DNA from: MGBC124762 sp048201935
GTDB taxonomy: Bacteria > Bacillota > Clostridia > Oscillospirales > Oscillospiraceae
NCBI GenBank assembly: GCA_048201935.1
Contig: DBFBGR010000012.1
Span: 1 to 17,620 of the forward strand
Length of the DNA stretch: 17,620 nt
Direction of reading: 5' to 3'
Part shown: in pieces, positions 5,896 to 16,614 of the stretch
How positions within the stretch are numbered: position 1 is the stretch's first letter
Layout of the letters: each line of letters begins with the position of its first letter
Program-made: the position numbers and the translations under genes
The notes under the pieces: generated by a model
The model's database searches: none
What the model was told of the DNA's origin: nothing
The model's input: the letters and a program-made list of their open reading frames with translations, nothing else

Positions 5896-7257
5896 TCACT
5901 TTCCCACACAAAAGCGTTGGAAGATCTCGGCCACCACGTCCTCCTGGACCCGGCGGCCGGTGAGCTCGGCCAGGGCGGCCAGGGCCGCCTCTACGTCCAG
6001 CAGCACCAGGTCCGGCGGCGTGCCGGCCTCCAGGGCTTGGCCCGCCCGTTCCAGGGCCTCCAGGGCGCGGCGGGCGCATCCGGCCTGCCGGGCGTTGACC
6101 AGGGCCTCGCCGTCAGGCTGGCTCCCCTGGGGGAAGAGCTCCGCCACCGCCCGGCCCAAAGCCTCCGCCGCCCCCTGGGGGTCGGTCTTGGCGCTGAGGC
6201 GAAGGCCCTCTACAGCCTCACAGGGGCCCGGATCGGCCCAAATATCCGCCTTATTGCGGACCAAAAGGGCCGGGGCCAGCTCCCGGGCCCGCCGCCACAG
6301 GGCTTGGTCCTCGGCGTTCAGCTCTCCGGGAGCGTCGGTGACCACCAGGATGAGCCCCGCGGCCTCCATAGCCTGGCGGGAGCGCTCCACTCCCAGGGCC
6401 TCGGCCCGGTCGGCGGCCTGGCGCAGCCCGGCGGTATCCGCCAGCCGCAGCAGCACCCCGCCCAGCACGCAGCCCTCTTCCACCGTGTCCCGGGTGGTGC
6501 CGGGCAGGTCGGTGACGATGGCCCGCTCATAGCCCAAAAGGGCGTTCAAAAGGGTGGATTTGCCCACGTTGGGGCGGCCCACGATGGCGCAGCTCAGGCC
6601 CTCCCGGACCAGGCGGCCCCGCTGGTAGCTCTCCAGCAGGGCGGACAGCTCCGCCCTAGCCCCGTCCAGGGCCTGGCGGATGTCTTGGGATGTAAAGGGG
6701 GCCAGGTCCTCGTCGGGGTAGTCCACCACGGCGTGGAAGTGGGCCAGAAGGCCGGTGAGGGTCTGGTAGGCCCCCTCCACCCGCCGCTGAAGGGCCCCGG
6801 AGAGCTGCGTCGCCGCCTGACGGGCGGCGGCGGGGGTCTGAGCGTCGATGAGGTCGGCCACCGCCTCGGCCCTCGTCAGGTCCAGCTTGCCGTTCAAAAA
6901 GGCCCGCTGGGTGAACTCCCCGGGCCTGGCCTGGCGGACCCCCTGGGCAAAGAGGGCCTCCAGAGCCAACGTCAACACCGTGGGCGAGCCGTGGCAATGG
7001 AGCTCACAGCAGTCCTCGCCGGTGTAGCTGTGGGGGGCCCGAAACCAGACCGCCATGGCCTGGTCCAGCGGCCTTCCCTGCTCGTCCAAAAGGGTGCCTA
7101 AGCGCAGTTTCCCAGGCTCGCCAGAGCCGACGGCTCCGCCGTCGGCCAGTTTGAAAACCTTTGTGGCGCAAGGGATACAATCATCTCCAGTAAGACGGAT
7201 CACGCCGATGGCCGTCCGGGCCGTGCCCGTGGCGATGGCGGCAATGGCCTCTGACAC
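5896..7257 (-). CDS. mnmE: tRNA uridine-34 modification GTPase MnmE (TrmE)
   Basis: A 453-residue protein of standard length. With MnmG it adds the carboxymethylaminomethyl group to the wobble uridine of certain tRNAs. The N-terminal folate-binding domain opens with IAAIATGTARTAIGVIRLTG. A helical domain with an inserted G domain follows: G1 GRPNVGKS (227-234), G2 TTRD (254-257), G3 DTAG (274-277), G4 NKAD (335-338), and a likely G5 SAK. The C-terminal FCVGK carries the conserved Cys450. The start is GTG at 7257, supported by GGAGG about 8 bases upstream. The gene is followed directly by a terminator. It is not next to mnmG, rsmG, jag or yidC, its usual neighbours near the origin in Firmicutes, so the locus is rearranged here. 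Confidence 0.96.
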   Translation of the reverse strand: MSEAIAAIATGTARTAIGVIRLTGDDCIPCATKVFKLADGGAVGSGEPGKLRLGTLLDEQGRPLDQAMAVWFRAPHSYTGEDCCELHCHGSPTVLTLALEALFAQGVRQARPGEFTQRAFLNGKLDLTRAEAVADLIDAQTPAAARQAATQLSGALQRRVEGAYQTLTGLLAHFHAVVDYPDEDLAPFTSQDIRQALDGARAELSALLESYQRGRLVREGLSCAIVGRPNVGKSTLLNALLGYERAIVTDLPGTTRDTVEEGCVLGGVLLRLADTAGLRQAADRAEALGVERSRQAMEAAGLILVVTDAPGELNAEDQALWRRARELAPALLVRNKADIWADPGPCEAVEGLRLSAKTDPQGAAEALGRAVAELFPQGSQPDGEALVNARQAGCARRALEALERAGQALEAGTPPDLVLLDVEAALAALAELTGRRVQEDVVAEIFQRFCVGK

Positions 7258-7308
7258 AGCCCTTCCCTCCCTGGGTCAAATTTTTGTGTAACTTTTTGTT
7301 TCCAACCG

Positions 7309-7332
7309 GGTTGACACGGTTTTATGTCAACC
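7309..7332. promoter_or_regulatory. Perfect inverted repeat GGTTGACA-N8-TGTCAACC
   Basis: Two 8-base arms (7309-7316 and 7325-7332) are perfectly complementary around an 8-base centre. It lies about 50 bases upstream of the mnmE start. It has the size and symmetry of a dimeric repressor site. Each arm contains TTGACA, but no matching -10 box was found at 16-18 bases on either strand. Confidence 0.5.
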
Positions 7333-7371
7333 ATTTTCCCGGGTTCTTCCACTCCCGTTCCCACGCTCAGA

Positions 7372-7400
7372 TGTGGAAAACTTTGTGGAAATGTGGAAAA
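7372..7400. promoter_or_regulatory. Cluster of three DnaA-box-like 9-mers
   Basis: TGTGGAAAA (7372-7380), TGTGGAAAT (7384-7392) and TGTGGAAAA (7392-7400) are direct repeats. Read on the minus strand they are TTTTCCACA, ATTTCCACA and TTTTCCACA; the first and third match the DnaA box TTATCCACA at 8 of 9 positions. They may bind DnaA weakly, or be a repeat of another kind. Confidence 0.4.
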
Positions 7401-7536
7401 ACCCCGCATCCATCGGCCCTTGTCCAAATTGGAAATCTTTCCTATTTTCCATTTTGCCGTGTCCCGGCGGTGTACAAAATAATTATGGGTAAACCGCCCT
7501 GGCTAAGGGTCGTTAGCCGGCCGCGTAAAAGCCGGC

Positions 7537-9195
<1,659 letters not shown>

Positions 9196-9378
9196 AAAAA
9201 TACTCCTTTTCGCGTTTAGACACAGCAAAACAAGCCGGCGCGGCCGCCCGGTCTGATTACCGGGGTCCACGCTGGGGTGCTGGTCCATAGGTAGATGGTG
9301 CGATATTTCCGCGTTTCCTGGAACATACCGTCATTTCAAACGCCTGATGTCAGGCGGGAAAGCCATATAGGTAATGAT

Positions 9379-9407
9379 AGTATAACACACTTCTTAGGAA
9401 ATGTATA
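9379..9407 (-). promoter_or_regulatory. Probable promoter of the RNase J gene
   Basis: On the minus strand, TATACA (9402-9407, 4 of 6 to TTGACA) and TATACT (9379-9384, 5 of 6 to TATAAT) are spaced by 17 bases. They lie in an AT-rich patch. The start would be near 9372, giving a long leader of about 175 bases. Confidence 0.55.
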
Positions 9408-9455
9408 CCATTATTTTTTCGGTGTTTGTTCAAACATTATTTACAAAGAAAGTGG

Positions 9456-9484
9456 TTGACATTTCAGGTGGATGGTGGTACATT
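9456..9484 (+). promoter_or_regulatory. hrcA promoter
   Basis: TTGACA (9456-9461) is followed after 17 bases by TACATT (9479-9484, 4 of 6 to TATAAT). The -10 box overlaps the left end of the CIRCE operator, so HrcA binding would block RNA polymerase. Confidence 0.8.
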
Positions 9485-9509
9485 AGCACTCAGAACAGCG
9501 GAGTGCTAA
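9483..9509 (+). promoter_or_regulatory. CIRCE operator (HrcA binding site)
   Basis: A perfect match to the CIRCE consensus TTAGCACTC-N9-GAGTGCTAA, with both arms intact (9483-9491 and 9501-9509). HrcA bound here represses the heat-shock genes at normal temperature. It is the only full CIRCE seen in the window. Confidence 0.98.
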
Positions 9510-9537
9510 AAACAACATAGGAAGGTTGGTGAGGGAC

Positions 9538-10596
9538 ATGGAGCTGACGGCGCGGCAAAAGAGCATTTTGCGGGCGGTGGTGGAGACCTATATCGAGACC
9601 GCCGAGCCTGTGGGCTCCAAGTCGGTGATGGAGCATGCCGGGCTGAATGTCTCCTCGGCCACCATCCGCAACGAGATGGCCGCCCTGACCGAGCTGGGCC
9701 TGCTGGAGCAGCCCCACACCTCCGCCGGCCGGGTCCCCGCCCCCAAGGGCTACCGCTTCTACGTCAACGCCCTGATGGACGAGCACCGGCTCTCCCTGCA
9801 GGAGACCGAGCGGCTCAACCAGGCCCTGCATCTGAAGATGCGGGAGCTGGACCGGGTGATGGACGAGGCGGGCAAGGTGGTCTCCAAGCTCACCCAGTAC
9901 CCCGCCTTCGCCCTGTCTACGGGCAAGACCCGGGTGACGGTAAAGCGCTTCGATGTGCTGATGGTGGAGCGGCGGGCCTTCATCGCCGTGGTAATGACCG
10001 ACAACGACCACCTCTCCAACCGGCTGTTCCGCCTGCCCCAGGACATGGACCGGACCCAGCTCCAGCTCCTGGCCTCGCTGCTCAACGGCTCCTTCACCGG
10101 CCTGACCCTGGAGGAGTTCACCCCGGAGCTGGTCCGGGCGGCCTCCGCCGCGTTGGGCGACGAGAGCCTTGTGTCCATGGTGGTGTCCTTTGCCATGGAG
10201 GTATTGGAGGAACAGCGCAGCAAGCTGGTCCACACCGCCGGGCTGGACAGCATCCTGGCCCACCCCGAGTATCAGGACCTATCCCGGGCCCAGCCGCTGA
10301 TGCGCTACCTGGCCCAGGAGGAGAATGTGGGCGCTCTCAGCGTCCCCGAGGGGCAGACCACCAGCGTGCTCATCGGCCCGGAGAACGTCCACGAGGCGTT
10401 GAAGGACTCCAGCGTGGTGCTGGCCACCTACGACATGGGGGACAATACCAAGGGCGTCATCGGCGTGGTGGGCCCCACCCGGATGGACTACGCTACGGTG
10501 CTGGCCCATCTGGAATACATGGCTAAGGGCCTGAGCCAGCTGTTTGAACGCCAGCAGCTCCCTGCCGCCGGCGAGAAGGAGGAATCAACATCATGA
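9538..10596 (+). CDS. hrcA: Heat-inducible transcription repressor HrcA
   Basis: A 352-residue HrcA, close to the usual 340-350. It binds CIRCE and represses class I heat-shock genes, and is itself kept folded by GroE in known systems. The N-terminal winged helix starts ELTARQKSILRAVVETYI and continues EPVGSKSVMEH, SSATIRNEM, then TSAGRVPAPKGYRFYVNALM, all typical. A GAF-like dimer domain follows. ATG 9538 was chosen because the family begins M-E-L-T-x-R-Q. GTG (9529) and TTG (9526) alternatives sit too close to AGGAAGG (9519-9525). The upstream CIRCE makes the gene self-repressing. Its stop overlaps the grpE start in ATGA. Confidence 0.97.
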   Translation: MELTARQKSILRAVVETYIETAEPVGSKSVMEHAGLNVSSATIRNEMAALTELGLLEQPHTSAGRVPAPKGYRFYVNALMDEHRLSLQETERLNQALHLKMRELDRVMDEAGKVVSKLTQYPAFALSTGKTRVTVKRFDVLMVERRAFIAVVMTDNDHLSNRLFRLPQDMDRTQLQLLASLLNGSFTGLTLEEFTPELVRAASAALGDESLVSMVVSFAMEVLEEQRSKLVHTAGLDSILAHPEYQDLSRAQPLMRYLAQEENVGALSVPEGQTTSVLIGPENVHEALKDSSVVLATYDMGDNTKGVIGVVGPTRMDYATVLAHLEYMAKGLSQLFERQQLPAAGEKEESTS

Positions 10597-11147
10597 GCGA
10601 CAAGAAAAAGAGCAAAAAGCCCGCCGAGGCCGCCCCGGAGACGGAGGTAGAGACCCAGGCCCCCGAGGCCGAAGTCGAGACCGAGGCCGTTGCTCCCACG
10701 AAGGCCCCCACCGAGGCCGAGGCCCTAAAAAAACAACTGGCCGATCAGGAAGAGCGGTATCTCCGGCTGTGCGCGGAATATGATAACTACCGCAAGCGCA
10801 CCGCCAAGGAGAAGGAATCGGCCTGGTCCGCCGCCAAGGGCGAGACCGTCAAGGCCCTGCTGCCGGTGTACGACAACCTGGAGCGGGCTTTGAAACAGGA
10901 CACCGCCGACGAGGCCTACCGCAAGGGCGTGGAGCTGACCATGCAGCAGCTCAAGAAGGTGCTAGAGGACCTGGGTGTCAGCGAGATCCCCGCCCTGGGC
11001 GAAGTCTTCGACGCCAACGTCCACTCCGCGGTGATGCACGTAGACGACCCCGAACTGGGAGAGAATACCGTCAAGGAGGTCTTCCAGGCGGGTTTTATGC
11101 TGGGGGATAGCGTTTTACGATACTCTATGGTAGTCGTGGCGAATTAG
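10593..11147 (+). CDS. grpE: Nucleotide exchange factor GrpE
   Basis: A 184-residue GrpE, which releases ADP from DnaK and so drives the chaperone cycle. The N-terminus (about 1-50) is a charged, Glu/Ala/Pro-rich unstructured tail. A long coiled-coil helix (LKKQLADQEERYLRLCAEYD) carries the family signature EYDNYRKRTAKEK. A four-helix bundle and a beta-domain follow, with VFDANVHSAVMHVDDPELGENTV and a C-terminal GFMLGDSVLRYSMVVV close to the Prosite GrpE pattern. The ATG overlaps the hrcA stop by 4 bases, and AAGGAGG lies upstream inside hrcA, so it is co-translated with the repressor. The gene is followed by an inverted repeat pair. Confidence 0.97.
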   Translation: MSDKKKSKKPAEAAPETEVETQAPEAEVETEAVAPTKAPTEAEALKKQLADQEERYLRLCAEYDNYRKRTAKEKESAWSAAKGETVKALLPVYDNLERALKQDTADEAYRKGVELTMQQLKKVLEDLGVSEIPALGEVFDANVHSAVMHVDDPELGENTVKEVFQAGFMLGDSVLRYSMVVVAN

Positions 11148-11149
11148 AA

Positions 11150-11223
11150 CGGCGCGTCCAGGAGGCCGCGCCCTACCAAAGGGCAGAAATTTCATTGTAG
11201 GGTGCGGCATCCTTGACGCACCG
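11150..11223. repeat. Inverted pair of 27-bp repeats (REPIN-like)
   Basis: Copy A (11150-11176, minus orientation) and copy B (11197-11223, plus orientation) agree at 23 of 27 positions and are separated by 20 bases. Each is itself an imperfect palindrome starting GTAGGG and containing GCGGC and TCCT. Read through, they can fold into one long hairpin. The layout, two inverted copies of a short palindromic repeat between genes, is that of a REP doublet (REPIN). Similar GTAGGG-type palindromes are dispersed in related gut Clostridia genomes, from general memory only. Confidence 0.65.
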
Positions 11224-11263
11224 CGCATGGTCTTGTTAATAAGATAATTGGAGGTATATTGTT

Positions 11264-13099
<1,836 letters not shown>

Positions 13100-13109
13100 A
13101 CGGCCAACC

Positions 13110-13139
13110 AACGGGCCGGTCCCAGACCGGCCCGTTTTT
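13110..13139 (+). terminator. Intrinsic terminator between dnaK and dnaJ
   Basis: A 12-bp GC-rich stem (13110-13121 with 13125-13136) has a 3-base loop and ends in a run of five T (13135-13139). It should cut much of the transcript after dnaK, so dnaJ is probably made at a lower level through read-through. Confidence 0.88.
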
Positions 13140-13164
13140 CCCTGTCTAAAAGAGGTGAGCACAT

Positions 13165-14316
13165 ATGCCCGAGCAAAAACGTGACTACTACGAGGTCCTA
13201 GGCCTTTCCAAGGGGGCCTCGGAGGACGAGATCAAGAAGGCCTACCGCAAGAAGGCCAAGGAATACCACCCCGACCTCCACCCCGGCGACAAGGCGGCCG
13301 AGGCCAAGTTCAAGGAGGTCAACGAGGCCTACGAGGTCCTCTCTGACAGCGAGAAAAAGTCCCGCTACGACCAGTTCGGCCACGCCGGGGTGGACCCCAA
13401 CTTCAATCCCGGCGGCGGCTTTGGGGGCTTTGGCGGCTTCGGCGGCGGCTTCGATGTGGACCTGGGCGACCTCTTTGGCGGCATCTTCGGCGGCGGCTTT
13501 GGGGGCGGTCAGGCCCGGCGGGCGGGCGGCCCCCAGCAAGGAGAATCTCTGCGGCTGCGGCTGGAGCTGACCTTTGAGGAGGCCGCCTTCGGCTGCCAAA
13601 AGGAGATCAGCCTGAACCGCACCGAGCAATGCGAGGTCTGCGGCGGCACCGGCTGCGCCCCGGGGACCACCGCCGAGGTGTGCCCCGACTGTCAGGGCAG
13701 CGGCGTGGTCCGCGTCCAGCAGCGTATGGGCGGCATGGCCTTCTCCTCGACCGCCCCCTGCCAAAAGTGCCACGGCACGGGCAAGGTCATCCACTCTCCC
13801 TGCCACACCTGCTCCGGCGCGGGCCAGGTCCGCAAGCCTAAGCGCGTCACCGTCAACATCCCCGCCGGCATCGACGACGGCCAGACCGTCTCCCTTCGGG
13901 GCCAGGGCAACGCGGGCAAGAACGGCGGCCCGGCGGGCGATCTGCTGGTCACCGTCTTCGTCAAGGCCCACCCCCGTTTTCGCCGGGAGGGCTCCACCGT
14001 CTACATGGACCAGAGCGTTTCCTTCACCCAGGCCGCCTTGGGCGCGGAGCTGGAGATCGACACCCTGGACGGCAAGGTGAAGTGGACCCTTCCCGCCGGC
14101 ACCCAGCCGGGGACTACCTTCCGCCTGCGGGACAAGGGCATCCCCCAGCTCCGAGGCCGGGGCCGGGGCGACCAGCTCATCACCGTCCAGGTGGAGGTCC
14201 CCAAGCGGCTCTCCGCCGAGCAAAAGGACGCCCTGGAGGCCTACGCCGCCGCCATGGGCGAGAGCGGCGACAAGGCCGACAAAGGTTTCTTTGACAAACG
14301 CAAGAAAAAAAAGTAA
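13165..14316 (+). CDS. dnaJ: Hsp40 co-chaperone DnaJ
   Basis: A 383-residue class I DnaJ, which delivers substrates to DnaK and stimulates its ATPase. The J domain (about 6-70) contains HPD at 35-37. A Gly/Phe-rich linker (82-115) has repeated GGFGG units. The zinc domain has four CxxCxGxG motifs with Cys 156/159, 173/176, 199/202 and 213/216. Substrate-binding C-terminal domains follow. It ends in a run of lysines. AGAGG (13151-13155) precedes the ATG by 9 bases. The gene lies after a terminator that separates it from dnaK, and a second terminator overlaps its stop codon. All key residues are present. Confidence 0.98.
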   Translation: MPEQKRDYYEVLGLSKGASEDEIKKAYRKKAKEYHPDLHPGDKAAEAKFKEVNEAYEVLSDSEKKSRYDQFGHAGVDPNFNPGGGFGGFGGFGGGFDVDLGDLFGGIFGGGFGGGQARRAGGPQQGESLRLRLELTFEEAAFGCQKEISLNRTEQCEVCGGTGCAPGTTAEVCPDCQGSGVVRVQQRMGGMAFSSTAPCQKCHGTGKVIHSPCHTCSGAGQVRKPKRVTVNIPAGIDDGQTVSLRGQGNAGKNGGPAGDLLVTVFVKAHPRFRREGSTVYMDQSVSFTQAALGAELEIDTLDGKVKWTLPAGTQPGTTFRLRDKGIPQLRGRGRGDQLITVQVEVPKRLSAEQKDALEAYAAAMGESGDKADKGFFDKRKKKK

Positions 14317-14349
14317 AATAGAGGGTAGCATAGCTACCCTCTATTTTTT
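14315..14349 (+). terminator. Intrinsic terminator of the hrcA-grpE-dnaK-dnaJ locus
   Basis: A perfect 15-bp stem (14315-14329 with 14333-14347) with a 3-base loop ends in a run of six T (14344-14349). It overlaps the dnaJ TAA stop. No clear promoter for the next gene was found in the 30 bases that follow. Confidence 0.9.
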
Positions 14350-14379
14350 ACCTTTCCCCCACCCTTTTCACGGGAGTTG

Positions 14380-16587
14380 ATGTCTGTGAACTTCGCCCTT
14401 GGCCCGGCGGTCTTGGTGCTGGCCGGCGTGTTCTTCTTCGCCGTCTATTATCTCTCTATCCTCCGGCCCCGGAAGGGGACGCTGGATTGGGTCGCCCTCC
14501 AGGAGCCCCGCCCCTTCACTTTTGCGGTCAAACGCCACAAGATGGACCGCAAGGATACTTTGCCGGTGCTGCTCATCACCGCCGCCTACGCCCTCACCGC
14601 CTTTTTCTCCCTGGGCAGCCTCACCGCCCCGGACTACCGCCAGGGCCCGGAGTTCGCCTCCGTCCGTAGCTGCCTTTCAAATACGGACATCGACCCCAGC
14701 TACACCCTGGAGCTTGAGGGTGAGGCGGTCCAGGTGGACCGGCTGTGGCACTACTGCCTGGGCGGCACGGGGGCCTACAATTTGGAGGTCAGCGCCGACG
14801 GCAAGCGCTGGTCTACGCTCTGGACCCGGGTGGAGCCCGACCAGTGGGGCCGGGACCAGACGGTCTACTACTGGGCCGACGCCCAGGGCTGGGACCCCAG
14901 CTACGCTCTGCCTCAGACCAACAACCACGTCTTCAAGTGGACCGAGACCACGCCCACCAATCCTGAAGCGGTGCGGGTGAAGTATCTGCGCCTGACCGCC
15001 CGGGTGGACCGGGGCCCGCTGCAACTGGGCAAGCTCCTTTTGCTGGGCGAGGACGGCAAGCCCATCCAGGCCCAGTGGCGCATGGCGGACGGCTCTGACC
15101 TGCCCGCCGACCTGGCCTACGCCCTGACCGTGGACGACACCGTGCCCCAGACCATTTCCTGGCGCAATTCGGGCTATTTCGACGAAATTTACCACCCCCG
15201 CACCGCTTTGGAGCACATCCAGGGCCAGTATCCCTTTGAAAACTCCCACCCGCCCCTGGGCAAGCTCATTTTGAGCCTGGGCATCCTGATGTTCGGCATG
15301 ACCCCCTTCGGCTGGCGGTTCATGGGCGTCCTGTTAGGGGTGCTGATGGTCCCTCTTTTCTACCTCTTTTTGAAAAACATCTTCGGCAAGAGAAACATCG
15401 CCGTCTGCGGGACCATCCTCCTGGCCACCGAGTTCATGCACCTGACCCAGACCCGCATCGCCACCATCGACACCTACGGCGTGTTCTTCATTTTGCTCAG
15501 CTACCTCTTCTTCTACCGCTGGCTGACGGCCTCCGCCACCCCCAACAAAAAGGGCAAGACCTCCCAGGGCTACGGCCAGTTGGCCCTGTCTGGTATCTTC
15601 TGGGGCGTGGGCTGCGCCTGTAAATGGACGGTGATCTACGCCGGGGCGGGCCTGGCGGTGCTCTACCTCATCCACCTGGTCCTTCGTATCCGCTCCTGGG
15701 ACAAGGACGAGCAGGGCCGCAGGGCGGGGCTTGGGAAGTGGCTAGCGGCCACGCTGGGAGTCAGCGTGCTGTGCTTCGTGGCCGTGCCTGTCTATATCTA
15801 CACCCTCTCCTATATCCCCTACGCCCTGGCCTCGGGCAAAAGCCTGTGGGAGGAGATGTGGCGCAACCAGATCGACATGTTCACCTACCACAACCAGGTC
15901 CACTCCTACCACCCCTACGCCAGCCGGTGGTATCAATGGCTGGTGGACGGCAGGCCCATCCTCTACTACTACAAGGACCTGGGTGGCGGCATGGTGGAGA
16001 AGTTCGCCGCCTTTACCAATCCCCTGACCACCTGGCTGGGAGCCTTCGCTATGGTCACGTGCCTGGGGCGGTGTCTGCGCCGTGTGTGGGCCAAGTTGAC
16101 GCTGGTCTGGGGCGTAGGCTTTGGCTGCTGCCTGGTGTGCTGGCTGGTGGGCCATGTGGAAAACGGCGACTTTGACCCGGCCCTGAGCGTGCCGGCGCGG
16201 CTGACGCGGTTGCTGCTGATGGCCCTATGTCTGGCGGTCTATCTGCTCTTGTCCACCGCGGTGGTGCTGCTGCTGGACAAGCGGCCCTCGGCCCTGGCGG
16301 TCTTCGTCAGCGTGGGCTTCGCCGCCCAATTCCTGCCCTGGGTGTGCATTGGACGCGTCACCTTCGCCTACCACTACTTCCCCGCCACGCTGTTTTTGAT
16401 CCTGGCCATTTGTATGCTCTTCCACGACCTGATGGAGTGCCCGCGCGCCCGCTGGCGATTGCCGGTATACGGCGTGACGGCGGCTTCGGTCGTCCTCTAC
16501 GCCATGTTCTACCCCTACCTCGTCGGTCTGGCCATGCCCACGTGGTATTTCACCAACTTCCTGCGGTTTTTGCCAAGCTGGCCCTGA
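14380..16587 (+). CDS. PMT-family (GT39) membrane glycosyltransferase with extracytoplasmic insertion
   Basis: A 735-residue integral membrane protein. PMT/GT39 enzymes move a sugar from a polyprenyl-phosphate carrier to protein or glycan on the outer face of the membrane. Support: acidic motif YFDEIYHPRTALEHI (Asp268, Glu269), HPPLGK (290-295), then many transmembrane helices including a Thr/Ile-rich TQTRIATIDTYGVFF, and a late YHYFPATLF (about 665-673). The N-terminus has a helix (about 8-28), a second near 61-80, then a soluble domain of about 140 residues (85-225) with discoidin-like beta strands (SYTLELEGEAVQVDRLWHY, AYNLEVSADGKRWSTLW, VKYLRLTARV). Sugar and target are unknown. GGGAG lies only 3 bases before this ATG; GTG at 14386 has better spacing and may be the true start. 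Confidence 0.85.
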   Translation: MSVNFALGPAVLVLAGVFFFAVYYLSILRPRKGTLDWVALQEPRPFTFAVKRHKMDRKDTLPVLLITAAYALTAFFSLGSLTAPDYRQGPEFASVRSCLSNTDIDPSYTLELEGEAVQVDRLWHYCLGGTGAYNLEVSADGKRWSTLWTRVEPDQWGRDQTVYYWADAQGWDPSYALPQTNNHVFKWTETTPTNPEAVRVKYLRLTARVDRGPLQLGKLLLLGEDGKPIQAQWRMADGSDLPADLAYALTVDDTVPQTISWRNSGYFDEIYHPRTALEHIQGQYPFENSHPPLGKLILSLGILMFGMTPFGWRFMGVLLGVLMVPLFYLFLKNIFGKRNIAVCGTILLATEFMHLTQTRIATIDTYGVFFILLSYLFFYRWLTASATPNKKGKTSQGYGQLALSGIFWGVGCACKWTVIYAGAGLAVLYLIHLVLRIRSWDKDEQGRRAGLGKWLAATLGVSVLCFVAVPVYIYTLSYIPYALASGKSLWEEMWRNQIDMFTYHNQVHSYHPYASRWYQWLVDGRPILYYYKDLGGGMVEKFAAFTNPLTTWLGAFAMVTCLGRCLRRVWAKLTLVWGVGFGCCLVCWLVGHVENGDFDPALSVPARLTRLLLMALCLAVYLLLSTAVVLLLDKRPSALAVFVSVGFAAQFLPWVCIGRVTFAYHYFPATLFLILAICMLFHDLMECPRARWRLPVYGVTAASVVLYAMFYPYLVGLAMPTWYFTNFLRFLPSWP

Positions 16588-16614
16588 GCCGGGCCCGGAA
16601 AGGAGCGATACGCC

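Larger units (their letters stand above)
7258..7536. other. Intergenic region between mnmE and the RNase J gene
   Basis: 279 bases with no credible ORF. Beyond the separately listed inverted repeat and DnaA-box-like cluster, there are nested short inverted repeats near the end of the RNase J gene: GGCTAA (7501-7506) with TTAGCC (7513-7518), and AGCCGGC (7515-7521) with GCCGGCT (7531-7537). These overlap, so they are mutually exclusive. No T-run follows, so a standard terminator for the RNase J gene is not evident. No convincing promoter for mnmE was found. Confidence 0.5.
9196..9537. other. Divergent regulatory region between the RNase J gene and hrcA
   Basis: 342 bases with no gene. It holds back-to-back promoters: one for RNase J (minus) and one for hrcA (plus, with CIRCE), listed separately. 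The RNase J leader of about 175 bases contains a near-perfect palindrome, CGCCTGA (9341-9347) with TCAGGCG (9350-9356), and CCCGGT (9247-9252) with ACCGGG (9259-9264). The part near 9370-9450 is AT-rich. Confidence 0.6.

Noticed and set aside
5779..7101. 440-codon open frame opposite mnmE
   Set aside because: Shadow of mnmE; it crosses the mnmE terminator and the ABC promoter.
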